DNA from: Thamnidium elegans
Taxonomy: Eukaryota > Mucoromycota > Mucoromycetes > Mucorales > Mucoraceae
NCBI GenBank assembly: GCA_025201345.1
Contig: JAIXMG010000035.1
Location: forward strand, 310,001 to 374,000
Direction of reading: 5' to 3'
DNA length: 64,000 nucleotides
Of this stretch, positions 35,801 to 45,443 are shown piece by piece (within the stretch, counting starts at the first letter, position 1; the number at the start of each line of letters is the position of its first letter). Under the pieces are notes generated by a model, which saw only the letters and a list, made by a program, of their open reading frames with translations, had not been told where the DNA came from and made no database searches. A program made the translations under genes and the position numbers.

Positions 35801-37203
35801 TTATATGTTTCTTACCGGTTCCGATAGTAGCTTTATTATAATGTGCCTTAATAAACGAGATTATAAATGTACTACCTGCTAACCAAAAACCAAGTGTGAC
35901 ACAACAGGATGTAACGTAATAACCTTCGGATCTCAAAAAGATGGCAATGACCATACTTAATAAAGACAACAACAGAGCACATACTGTATATAAAAGACCA
36001 TAAAGAGTCGCCTCTACCATACCTCCTACAGACTTTGAGGGGTTGAAAAATACAGTAACGGTAGCTATAACATGACTTGATAATCTTGCAGTACCAAGCA
36101 TTTGATTAAGTATAGGAATAAAAGTAAAAAGAGATCCCAACAGGTACGCAAAGCTGCATTTCAAAACCATTTTTTGATTGTATGACAAGCTGAATACATG
36201 ACGTTTCAACCAAGAGAAAAAAGAAATTAAAATGGAACAATTCTTTTCTGTCTGGTAATATTCATGTTTCCTATTGCTTTTTTTAAAGGCGTATGGGCCG
36301 TCGTCACTGTTTACGTTGGGATCATCAGGTTGAAGGTCTTCAATGATCATGTTGGGGTCAGAAGAAAAGGTAGGAAATAGTAGTGCCCTTCTTTCTTCTT
36401 CGTCTAATATATGCTGATAAATTCTATGAAAAAAAAAAGCCATTATTATTATTACTCTAAACGGTAATTAAAAAAAGGGGGTGAGGGACTTACTGGCTTG
36501 TTTGGCTTTGACTAATTTTATTCTGTCTATTACAGTCATCTTCGCCATTATTATAATAAAGATGATTATAGTTTGCTTTATACTTTTTCTTATTGTGCTC
36601 CGTCGGAGTTGTTGCTGGCATAGTAGATAATGAAACAGAGCGCTTTTGTCTTGTACCATCATCCAACACAACCTCATAATCTTCATTGTAGTAATCGCCA
36701 AAGTATGATCCAGCTGGTGATTTGGAAAGCATACGGCTATCTAATGATCCGTAATAGTAAAAATTACTAGGAATGCTATTACTAGTGTGACTATTGACGA
36801 GAGACATAGGATGGATCATCATACTACTGGTAGGAGGACCCAAGTAATTGTACATGTCGTTATTGGAAGAGCTTGTGGATAATATATTTGGCTGTCTTTG
36901 GTATTTATAATAACTGGATTGGGTTGGGAATAAAGAGTTTGGTGGTCTTGAGGATGAGGAATCTTCTTGGTCTGTAATGGTTGATAAATTGTTATTGTTT
37001 TTAGTAAAGTTTTGCTCTTCTTCTTCATCGTCATCGTAATTTCCTATTGCTGTATGAAACGATTGTACGGAGAATGCGCTAGTGCATGACACTGAAGGGA
37101 TAGGACGTATAAATGAACTTTTACTTTGTGAAGGTGTTGGTGTAGATAATTTTTCATTTGATAAAACTTTATTTCTATCTGGTAACAAATGCCTACTAAA
37201 CAT
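32840..37203 (-). CDS. Large FUSC/BRE4-type membrane transporter-like protein (1366 aa)
   Basis: Five exons, complement(32840..34419, 34482..35506, 35577..35754, 35816..36423, 36494..37203), keep frame throughout. The N-terminal about 240 aa are Ser/Asn/Tyr-rich and disordered. Two membrane blocks follow. Block 1 has about six helices (residues 310-510; KMVLKCSFAYLLGSLFTF, HVIATVTVFFNPSKSVGG). Block 2 has similar topology (residues 890-1060; WTLITVMAVMSPTVGGTNQ, RVLATMLGSIIAVLFY). They flank long cytosolic regions with an acidic/Lys-rich linker. This duplicated layout matches fungal BRE4/DUF2421-DUF2422 proteins of the FUSC/aromatic-acid-exporter superfamily. Export or membrane-trafficking roles are proposed for relatives; the substrate is unknown. 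Two overlapping GTAAGT donors at the end of exon 4 leave a small ambiguity. Confidence 0.88.
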
Positions 37204-38076
37204 TTTTTATATATAGTTATAATACTACGTGATAAAGTTTAAGAAGAAAGAAGGAGAAAAAGTAAAAAAAAAAAAAAAAAAAAGTATTTATATTTGTATA
37301 ATGGCGTATCCATCGTTTTATTTTTGGTTACACATCTCCTTTTTTTTTTTTTTTGATCTGTTAGTGCTACTAAATAAGGAATTTAAGGCTTCAAGTTGAA
37401 ATTAAGTGCAGTAGTAAACTTTTTTTTGCTTACATACTTTAACAGAACTTACGATGTAGTTTTCGTTTTTATAACAGTATGATTTTTTAGAAACAAAAAA
37501 TAAAAGGATGAGCTGATATCAATTTACTCAGTCTTATATTGACTTTTTAGTGAAACTATTAATATTAATTTGAACAATAGTGACGTTCCCTTAAACGTTA
37601 AAATTTTAATATTTCAAACATTTAAAAAGATTGAACTTTTTCTTTTCGTAGAAAGTTGCAGGATAAAATTCCAAAAAAAAAAAAAAAAAGTTACCAGTAT
37701 ATATATTTTGTTATTGTGAAGCACATTTATGAAACGTATTTAAAGTTTTGTACTCATAAAACTAAGGTTTAAACCTAGCGAATGTTACAATAAATATTTT
37801 CAGTTACATCATAATGCTATATTTTGGTATTTCCAGAAACGCTTTTTGTCCGATGCTTAAGAAAAAAAAACATGTCTTCATTTTAATGTTGATACTATCG
37901 AAGATATTAGTTCTAAATTTGCCAACATGTTGTAAATGGTCATGTTTCCTATGTTACTACGGTGATGATATTAGCCAATAAAATCACCGAACCATGATAT
38001 ACACGTGACTATCACGTGATAACGCTTAAAATAACAGGTTTATAGTTGCTAAAAAATCAAAAATAACATGTAAAAC
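37204..38076. other. Gene-poor spacer with paired E-boxes
   Basis: This 870-bp AT-rich stretch holds the promoter of the FUSC gene. Close to the tRNA it has two CACGTG hexamers at 38002 and 38013. No coding frame is supported. Confidence 0.45.
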
Positions 38077-38160
38077 AGTATCTTGGCCGAGTGGTCTAAG
38101 GCGGTGGACTTAAGATCCCCTCCTCGATAGAGGGCGTGGGTTCAAACCCCACAGATACTA
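38077..38160 (+). tRNA. tRNA-Leu, anticodon UAA
   Basis: A complete class-II tRNA of 84 nt with no intron. The acceptor stem is AGTATCT/AGATACT (7 bp) with discriminator A. The D arm and A-box read TGGCCGAGTGG. The anticodon loop is CTTAAGA with anticodon TAA at 38111-38113. A long variable arm (CCTC-GATA-GAGG) marks it as Leu/Ser type. The T arm GTGGG-TTCAAAC-CCCAC contains the B-box. A T5 run at 38165 can act as Pol III terminator. One anticodon-stem pair (28:42) appears as T:C. Confidence 0.97.
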
Positions 38161-39113
38161 ATATCTTTTTGCCATTTCCATGTATTTATCGGAGTTTGAA
38201 TCCGACAACAGTTGTCGTGCCTTGACTGGTGGTTATTACTCTTTTGTTACTATGAGTTCTAAGATAAAACCAAAAGTATAATTAAAAAGGTTAAAAGATA
38301 ACTGCAGTTTATTAATTAGAATATTGTTCTTTTTATATCACTTTGTGACTATTACTATTTTATGACTACGACACAATTTCTGTTGTTGTCAGTGCTGTCT
38401 TAATAGATGAGACTTTTAGCAATAAATGTATAGTGGTCTATTAGTAAGTCTATATTTTAACTGTGATATTGTTTCAAAAAAGAGAGAGAGAGAGAGAACG
38501 ATATATGTGTCTGTAGCTAAGCATTTTTTTCAGTATAATAATTACAAGTTTAATTACAGAGAGAATTTTATGCGATAATATGTGTTATTCACATTATATA
38601 GATATAATCTTACCAAGGTCTATTTATTTATCGAGGTGATACTTGACGAAAATATCAAATGCTAGTTCTAGGGGCCAGTATCAGTTGACCTTGGATACTG
38701 AGATAATAGTTTATATCAAGCCTCCAAGTTATTGACAAGTAAAGGAGAGTATTCAACTTACTTAATATAGGTAAATTATATGTATTAGAAGAATAAAGTT
38801 CGATGATGAACAGTAATTGCTACATAAAAAAAAAAAGAAAAAAAGATTATAGCTGTAATACAGGTAATACACTTAATGAACCACGAGACCATTACCTGTA
38901 CTTTACTTGCTTCCATATTTTTTTTTATTAAAATGGATCTTCACGTAAACAAATAACCACCCCCAGCTTGTGTACTTTTTTTTTTTTTTTTCGAAAATAT
39001 ATATATAAATGGTTTATTATTGTTTCAAAAAAATAAATAAAAAGAGGAACATTTTCTCTCTCTCTCTCTCTCTTTCTCTTTCTCTCTTTTTCATTTTTTA
39101 TATCTATTTATCG
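38161..39113. other. Gene-poor spacer after tRNA
   Basis: This 950-bp AT-rich stretch has a (GA)n run near 38482 and a (CT)n microsatellite at about 39054-39090 in the leader of the next gene. No supported gene. Confidence 0.5.
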
Positions 39114-39476
39114 ATGAATTCAAACGAGCCGGTACCAGATCGATATTATACCCCTCAACAAAAAAAACCAGAAGTAAATCATGCGGAAGGTAAAAAAAAA
39201 AGAAAAAAAAGGTGAAACCTAGTCAATACTTACTGTTAAAAAAAAGCATATCAACCTACACCAAGACCAGAGTCTGTTTATATTAACGAAAATTCGCGAG
39301 TGGCAAAGAATGAATCTTGTTGTTTAGCATGGTAAGTCTTTTTATATATACATACAGTGTATAAAATCTCGAAAAAAAAAAAAAAAAACTCATATTATAT
39401 ACACATATATAGTTTATTGGCATGTTTTCTTTGCGTCGCCGTAAAAGGAGAAGATGGGAAAAATGCACCCAAATAG
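39114..39476 (+). CDS. Small CYSTM-like cysteine-rich transmembrane protein
   Basis: Three exons, 39114..39189, 39247..39331 and 39413..39476, encode 74 aa. The N-terminal 50 residues are polar and rich in Pro, Gln and Tyr (PDRYYTPQQKKPE, YQPTPRPESVY). The C-terminus is a short hydrophobic Cys-rich segment assembled across the last intron (ESCCLACLLACFLC) followed by VAVKGEDG. This is the layout of CYSTM peptides: tail-anchored proteins linked in fungi and plants to stress and metal tolerance at the plasma membrane. The gene is too finely split for simple ORF calling, but all junctions are GT-AG and in frame. Confidence 0.7.
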
Positions 39477-39524
39477 ATTTTATTTATGTACAAATAATAA
39501 AGCTTTTTTTTATGGATTTTTTTT

Positions 39525-39818
39525 TTAAAGATCCATTTTTTTTAATTCTTGAACGATTTTTTCAATAGACTTCTTGTCGTCTATTATTGACTTCTTTTTA
39601 ATAATACGACAAGATAAGACAGGAATACGAGAAGGACGATTTGATCTTTTCTTGTAACGTAATAACAGCCCGTTTAATTTTCTAGCATGTAATTCTGAAC
39701 CACTACTACTAACTGTACTATTCATCTTTAAAGATAATTTATTTGAAAATACATTTTCCATCGATTCTTGTGGCGAAGAAGGAGGTACAGTCATTATCTC
39801 ATCATATGTATTATTCAT
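39525..39818 (-). CDS. Hypothetical 97-aa basic protein
   Basis: An intronless frame runs from the ATG at 39818 to the stop at 39525. The N-terminus is Ser/Pro-rich (MTVPPSSPQESMENVFSNK). A basic segment (HARKLNGLLLRYKKRSNRPSR) and a charged helix (DKKSIEKIVQELKKMDL) follow. Composition is not that of a homopolymer artefact, and the position, tail-to-tail with the CYSTM gene only 48 bp away, fits a real short gene. No family is recognised and no signal peptide is present. Confidence 0.5.
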   Translation of the reverse strand: MNNTYDEIMTVPPSSPQESMENVFSNKLSLKMNSTVSSSGSELHARKLNGLLLRYKKRSNRPSRIPVLSCRIIKKKSIIDDKKSIEKIVQELKKMDL

Positions 39819-39964
39819 TATTATCCAATAAAAAAAAAAAAAAAAAAAAAAAGAAAATTTTTTGTAAATATGCTTTTTTTTCTTTTAAAGTTTTTATAAA
39901 TTATAAGCTCAGCCAATCACGTGTATGAATTTGAAATTGACCAATTATATACGTTTTTATTATT

Positions 39965-40762
39965 TTAAGAGTAATGTTCATTTACATGATGATTGACAGC
40001 CATATCATCTCCTTCGATCATTTTTTGACAAACAGGACATTCTACACGACGAACTTGAGTTCCTTTTAATAAGGCGGTAGCATCAACGGGAGCATGTTTT
40101 GGCTGAGTATTATTATTATTATTGGGTTGCATATTATTATTTGATTGACCAAAACTATCAGGAATATAAAAACTATTATTGGGTTGATTTACACCCATAC
40201 CATATTGTTGTTGTTGTTGGTTTGCAAACATTGGTTGCGGATAGGCTGATTGTTGTTGTTGTTGTGGATAGGGTTGTTGATATGATGATTGTTGAAAATT
40301 GGGTGTTGTCGGCATAGCAGCCTGATAAGGTTGGTACGTGTTACCACCAACAACACCGCTGGTAGGAGGATTGGATGACATCAATGATGTATTATAAGGA
40401 GAGCTTGTTTGAAAAGGGGGTGTATATGTACTTTGACTAGAATATGGTGTAGTTTGAACAGGTGTTTGAATAGATGTCTGAAGAGAGGGATAAGTCGTAC
40501 TTTGAACAGGTGTTTGAAGAGAAGGATAAGTTGTACTTTGAGTAGGCGTATGAAGAGATGGATAAGTCGTACTTTGAACAGGCGAATAAGGTGTATTATT
40601 TTGCCAAGCTTGTTGTTGCTGTTGTTGCTGTGGATAAGCGTTGCCAGTAGCAGGAGAAGTATAACCAAAATTATTTACCGGTTGTGGTACTTGACCAGTA
40701 TAACCAGTATTATTTATATTCGGTTGAGTAGTTTGATGGTTACGAAATGGGTTATTGTCCAT
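39965..40762 (-). CDS. Gln/Pro-rich repeat protein with NPF motif and C-terminal zinc finger
   Basis: This intronless 265-aa protein starts at the ATG at 40762; the frame continues upstream only through low-complexity sequence. It opens MDNNPFRNH, with an NPF tripeptide of the kind bound by EH domains. Residues 45-230 are Gln/Asn/Tyr/Pro-rich with 12-aa tandem repeats (TTYPSLQTPVQS-like, about residues 65-105) and poly-Gln runs. The last 30 residues hold a single compact zinc finger, CPVCQKMIEGDDMAVNHHVNEHYS, that resembles a UBZ4/Rad18-type CxxC...HxxxH ubiquitin-binding finger. An endocytic or ubiquitin adaptor is a possible role, inferred from motifs only. Confidence 0.75.
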   Translation of the reverse strand: MDNNPFRNHQTTQPNINNTGYTGQVPQPVNNFGYTSPATGNAYPQQQQQQQAWQNNTPYSPVQSTTYPSLHTPTQSTTYPSLQTPVQSTTYPSLQTSIQTPVQTTPYSSQSTYTPPFQTSSPYNTSLMSSNPPTSGVVGGNTYQPYQAAMPTTPNFQQSSYQQPYPQQQQQSAYPQPMFANQQQQQYGMGVNQPNNSFYIPDSFGQSNNNMQPNNNNNTQPKHAPVDATALLKGTQVRRVECPVCQKMIEGDDMAVNHHVNEHYS

Positions 40763-41087
40763 GTTATTCTTTTTATTTTTTGGGGGAAAAGGAAAAAGAA
40801 GAAAAAAAAAATATTGTTTCACTATTTTTTTATATGTGTATCCAGTCACCTGTAAGTTTTTTTTTTCTGTTATTCCCGTTTGGTGAAACGCATTTTAACA
40901 GCATCCTCTTCGCGAAAATGATGTCATTTAGCACTTTTTTTTTTTTTGCCCTTAGTAATGCGACCATAAAGAAGTCTTTTTTCTTAAAATAAGATAAACG
41001 TCATCGATGGAATTTTTATATTAAATTTTTTTTTTTGATAAAATATATTTCCTTTCTGTTTACAAATCTTTTTTTTTTAAAAAAAAA

Positions 41088-41886
41088 ATGTCCTTTGTTA
41101 AAGCATTTGGTAGTCTTACCATTAAGCGTTCTTTTACTGCAAAGTCCCTTCACCCTAAAAAGTTTACCAGTAGTAAGTATGTTGTAATCAGTTTTATTCA
41201 TACAGGTATACTTATAAAAAAAGCATTGCGATAGTCTTGGATAAGGTACCTACCAAGCCACGTAACTCTTGGCAAATCTATTTACGCGAAAATATTAAGG
41301 AATATAAAAGTAAAGGAGAGAAAATCGATCTTAAAACCTTAGCTAAAACATTTGGTGATCAATGGAGAGCTTTACCTGAATCAGAAAAGCAGGTAACGTA
41401 TAAAGACAAAACGAAAAAAGAGGACGCGAGTTTACTAATAATGAAAAAGTAGAAGTACACCGCTATTTATAAAAAGGAAGTTGCACTTTATAAAGGCACA
41501 TTGGAAGACGTATTAAAGAATACTACACCTAAACAATTCAAGGCCGAAAATGAATTAAGAAAGAAGTACAATTTGGACCTTGTAAAGGATCCTAGACAAC
41601 CTAGACGTCCCAAGAACAATTTCTTGTTTTACCTTGAACACCTTCGTGCCACAAATGATCCAATTATGGCAGGTCTTGATGTTAAAACACAATTATCTGA
41701 AGCTGCAAAGAAATATAAGACTCTTGATACAAATGAAGCTCAGGTAATATACCTATTATATATGTGTAAACATTTAATCATTATTAACTTTTTATGATAA
41801 ACTAGATTTATGTTGAAAAAGCAGAGGCTGCTAGTAAACAATACATTCGTGACATGGATGCATACAAAGAATCCGCCGATATTTAA
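41088..41886 (+). CDS. Mitochondrial HMG-box DNA-packaging protein (Abf2/TFAM-like)
   Basis: Four exons, 41088..41172, 41235..41392, 41453..41743 and 41806..41886, encode 204 aa. A basic presequence (MSFVKAFGSLTIKRSFTAKS) predicts mitochondrial import. HMG box 1 spans about residues 33-95 (VPTKPRNSWQIYLRENIKE, KTFGDQWRALPESEKQ). HMG box 2 spans about 125-195 (QPRRPKNNFLFYLEHLRA, SEAAKKYKTLDTNEAQIYVEKAE). Two HMG boxes behind a presequence and a total near 200 aa are the Abf2/TFAM plan: mtDNA bending, compaction and maintenance. Exon 3 uses an acceptor reading AAAAGTAG with a weak pyrimidine tract. Confidence 0.88.
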
Positions 41887-41942
41887 ATTTAGTGAAAATA
41901 AAAAATAAAAATGTTTTTTCTTCTTTTTTTCCTAATTATAAA

Positions 41943-43063
41943 ATGAAGTAAGAAAATAAGAAGAAAAAAAAGTTAGCTTTTAATTGATATGTAACTTACA
42001 AGTATTCTTTTTTTATAACAAGTGTTGTAAAAGAGATTCAAAGAATTAACGAAAGGGAAATCACAAGTGGAACTTGGTCAGAAGCATCTTCATGGCACGT
42101 ACAATATAAAGATACTGCTTGGATTTTCGCTGGTAACCTTCCATTTGATTTGACAGAAGGTGACATTGTCTGTATCTTTTCTCAGTAAGTTTCTTTTTAG
42201 TTATCTTTGAAAACATTCCTTTTAAAACTGTAATTAGGTACGGTGAGATTATTCATATTGAACTTATTCGTGATCAAAAAACTGGTAAATCAAAAGGATT
42301 TGCTTTTCTTCAATACGAAGATCAACGTAGTACTATTTTAGCTGTTGACAATTTGAACGGTGCTGATGTAATGACAACTTATATATCATTCCTCTCTCTT
42401 TTTTTTTCTATACTAACGCCTTTTTTTCCTGGTAGGTTTTAGGACGTACGTTACGCGTAGACCATTCATATGGGCCTAAAAAACACAAGAAGAAGGACGA
42501 CGAAGAAGAATCAGAAGACGAGGGACCTTTAATGAACGTAGCTCCAGAATTGGTTGAAGGTAATTTTTTAAATACAGTATTTTTTTGAGCAAAGTATTCA
42601 ACTCTTTTTTTTTTTAGTTGGTGAAAAGGAAAAACCAAAGCCTAAACCAGTCGATGTAGATGAAGAGGATCCAATGGCAGCTTATTTTAGAGATAAAACC
42701 GAAAAAAAATCGAAAAAAAAGGAAAAGAAACATGATAAACATAAGAGCAGTAAATCTAAATCGAGTCGTCATGATGAAGACGAAAGAAGTGATAGACATC
42801 ATAGGTCTTCTAGAAGAGATAAATCTCCACGTACAAGAAGTAGATCCCCACGCAAAAGAAGTATATCTCCACGCAGAAGCAGATCACCTCCACGTAGAAG
42901 AAGTGACAATAGATCACCTCCACGTAGAAGAAGTGACAGTAGATCACCTCCACGTAGAAGAAGTGACAGTAGATCACCTCCGCGTAAAAGAAGTGACAGC
43001 AGATCACCTCCACGTAAATCTACTTACGACAGACGATACAGAAGCCCATCTCCCAATGTATAA
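41943..43063 (+). CDS. IST3: RES-complex RNA-binding protein Ist3/RBMX2 (U2 snRNP-associated)
   Basis: Five exons, 41943..41947, 42023..42184, 42238..42367, 42436..42559 and 42618..43063, encode 288 aa. The first coding exon is only ATGAA; splicing yields MNVVKEIQRINERE, the conserved N-terminus of this family. One RRM (about residues 35-115) has RNP2 WIFAGNLPF and RNP1 KSKGFAFLQY, and the RRM is followed by GRTLRVDHSYGPKK as in Ist3/Snu17/RBMX2. The C-terminus is Lys-rich then an RS domain with 10-residue repeats (RSPPRRRSDS). The protein is a core of the RES complex (with Bud13 and Pml1) for splicing and pre-mRNA retention. The RS tail is longer than in budding yeast and resembles the animal RBMX2 tail. 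Confidence 0.9.
42882..43015 (+). repeat. 30-bp tandem repeat encoding RS motif
   Basis: There are four to five near-identical copies of a 30-bp unit (AGATCACCTCCACGTAGAAG plus AAGTGACAGT). Each encodes RSPPRRRSDS inside the RS domain of the RBMX2-like gene. Confidence 0.85.
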
Positions 43064-43178
43064 ACAATAAATTAGATATTCGAGTTACTGTAATTCATTA
43101 GAAAAACTTTTTTTTCTTTTTGCATCTACTTTTTTTTTATTTTTATTATTAAAATATACATGTACAAAGAGCAAGGTC

Positions 43179-44163
43179 CTAACGTTTAACCCAGGTATAT
43201 TTAGCTCTGGCACCCTTTTGACCTTCCTTCTTTCTTTCTACAACTCTAGGATCACGAGTGATACAACCAGCCTTACGTAAAGTAGGTTTTAATGCCTCGT
43301 TATGAATTAATAAAGCCTTACCAAGACCGTGCTTGATAGCTTGTGCTTGACCTTAAAAATAAAATAAAATAACCGTCAGTCTAAAAATGTAACCCCAACC
43401 TTTTTTTAAATATAAAAAACTTACCAGTAGTTCCGCCGCCCTTTACAATAATCCAAGCATTGTAATTATCTTTGGTTTCAGTAACATCAAGTGGTAACGT
43501 AACTTCATTTCTATCTACAGAACGTTGGAAATATTGATCCAATTCCATACCATTGACCAAGATCTTTCCTTCACCTTGTACAAGATAACATCTTGCACTT
43601 GATTCCTTTCTGCGACCAGCAGCATAAGCACGTCCATATTCATCCAAATTTTGTGTCTTGGCTTGTTGTTGGTTTACATTATCGAAACGTTGATAAGGTC
43701 CCAAAATACTGACAACTGAAGGAGGTAAAGGCTTAGGAAGAGATGCGAGAGCAGTTAAATGACTAGTGATCTTTCTCCATTGCGATGTAGTTAAAGGAAT
43801 ACTTAATAATTCTGACATCTTGTCACGTAATTTCCAAGAATAAACTTTATCTTCAACGGATTCGGAAGTCAATAATTGAGAAGATAAATCGGTAGCATTG
43901 ATAGCATCGATAGGCTTGTAGTTGGCAAAACGTTTATGAAGAGCGTCGAGTTCAATTAATAAATCATTGTACTTGAAGTTACCAGTGAAATAAGATAATG
44001 ACTCGGGTTTCTCTCTGTATTGAAGAATGTCATCTTGAGTTGAAGTGGCATTGTGTTGTTGGTGGAAGTTGGAAGCAAATCTCTTTGTAATGGAGAGAGC
44101 AGGAATCTGAATACCAACTCTGGTAGCAGGTAATACACGTGCAAGCTTTAACAAACTAGACAT
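43179..44163 (-). CDS. MRPS9: Mitochondrial small-subunit ribosomal protein uS9m
   Basis: Two exons, complement(43179..43351, 43425..44163), encode 303 aa. An N-terminal extension of about 185 residues begins with a presequence (MSSLLKLARVLPATRVG) and is typical of fungal mitochondrial S9. The conserved S9 core starts at AAGRRKESSARCYLVQG and includes GKILVNG and the GGGTTGQAQAIKHGLGKAL block, which spans the intron. It ends in the invariant-type tail TRDPRVVERKK..GARAKYTWVKR, whose C-terminal KR contacts P-site tRNA. It is a structural component of the mitoribosome. It is convergent with IST3 and divergent from UTP23. Confidence 0.95.
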
Positions 44164-44383
44164 GACTAAAAAAAAAGAACTATCAAAAAAAAAAAAAGAG
44201 CCAATTTTTTTTTTGGACAGGCCCCTTGACACTTTTTGTATAGGGCAATTGGGCCTTTTTTTTTTGGTTTTTTTCACCCCCGCGCAAGTCAAATAAGAGA
44301 GTCACAAGAAAAAGATTTTTCAATTTAAAGCAGCAAAGTTTTTACTCGGAAAGTTAAAAAAAAAAAGAGTTGTTGTTTATAAG

Positions 44384-45310
44384 ATGAGTCCTAAATCTCA
44401 TCGATCGAATAAAAAGACTGTACATGCCTACACTGTAGGCTTTGGCTTTAGACCTCCTTATCAAATTCTATGTAAGTTTATATCAATAAATACAGGTAAA
44501 AAAAAAAAGTATTAAACTAACTTCTCTATTTGTAGTGGATGGTGATTTTTGTAAAACAGCATTAGAAAAGCATATTTTTATTAAAGATGAACTCCCTGTC
44601 TTGATGACTGGTTTAACGCGTTTAGGTATAGCCTTATGATAACTTGTCAAAAAAAAAAAAAAAAAGGAGAGAGAAAGTTATTAATTATAAACCTGTCAAA
44701 AAAAAAAAAAGTTGTTACCGATTGTATTTTGCAGGATATTAAAGGTAGAGGTCACGACTACACCAGTGCTTACATTTTAGCCAAAAGATTTGAAACACGT
44801 CGCTGTCCACATAAAGAAAAGGCAGTATCTAGTTATGAATGTATTAGAGAGTTAGTAGCTAAAGATAATAACCAACATTTTTGTGTTGCTACACAAAACC
44901 CTAAATTAAAAGATCGCATGAGAAAGATACCTGGTGTACCACTTATCTACGTCAATGTTAAAGGCAACGGTCTTAGTTTGGAGGCTATGACAGAGAGATC
45001 AAAGGAGATGATGAGATTAAATGAAATTGAAAAAATTAAACCTTTAGACAAGGAAACAGCTAGATTGAAGAGGGCACTTTATGCAAGTGAGGATGAAAAA
45101 GAACACCAAGAAGTTAAACCTAAACCAAAAAAGAGAAAGGTTAAAGGTGTGAACCCATTGGCTATGAAAAAGAAGAAGAAGAAGGCTCCTCCTCCACCCA
45201 AGAAAAAGGCTGACGGTAGCAAAGAAAAGGCTGATAGTAGTAGTAGTAGTAGTAAAAAAGAAAAGACTGATGCTAACAAGGAAAAGACGGCAGATAATAA
45301 TAAATCATAA
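44384..45310 (+). CDS. UTP23: U3 snoRNP/rRNA-processing PIN-domain protein Utp23
   Basis: Three exons, 44384..44471, 44536..44625 and 44712..45310, encode 258 aa. The N-terminus reads HAYTVGFGFRPPYQILLDGDFCK, the start of a Utp23/Fcf1 PIN domain. FETRRCPHKEKAVSSYECI carries the Cys/His zinc site that distinguishes Utp23 from Fcf1. QHFCVATQNPKLKDRMRKIPGVPLIYV is the core PIN segment. The C-terminal 80 residues are Lys-rich, with long Lys, Pro and Ser runs and a nuclear-signal-like KKRKVK. It acts in the small-subunit processome on 18S rRNA maturation. The second intron ends in an A-tract 3' splice site (AAAAAAAG/TT) with no pyrimidine tract. Confidence 0.9.
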
Positions 45311-45443
45311 TAAATGTATATAAAAAGTATATGTATATTTTCTTCAATTTTTATATATTTTTTTATTGGAGATCATAGTATTATAGGAATAAAAAAAAAA
45401 AAATTGTACATATTACAAAAAAATATAATGTTTTTTTTTTGAT

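Noticed and set aside
40381..40855. Arg/Cys/Leu-rich frames overlapping the NPF/zinc-finger gene on both strands
   Set aside because: They are shadow frames of the 36-bp repeat and Gln-rich coding region; the Gln/Pro frame has the sensible start, stop and zinc finger.
42882..43015. CRISPR-like regular repeats
   Set aside because: The units are contiguous without spacers and encode an RS domain in a fungal gene.
42660..43070. His/Val repeat frame overlapping the RS repeats
   Set aside because: It is the +1 reading of the 30-bp repeat; the RS reading continues the RRM protein.
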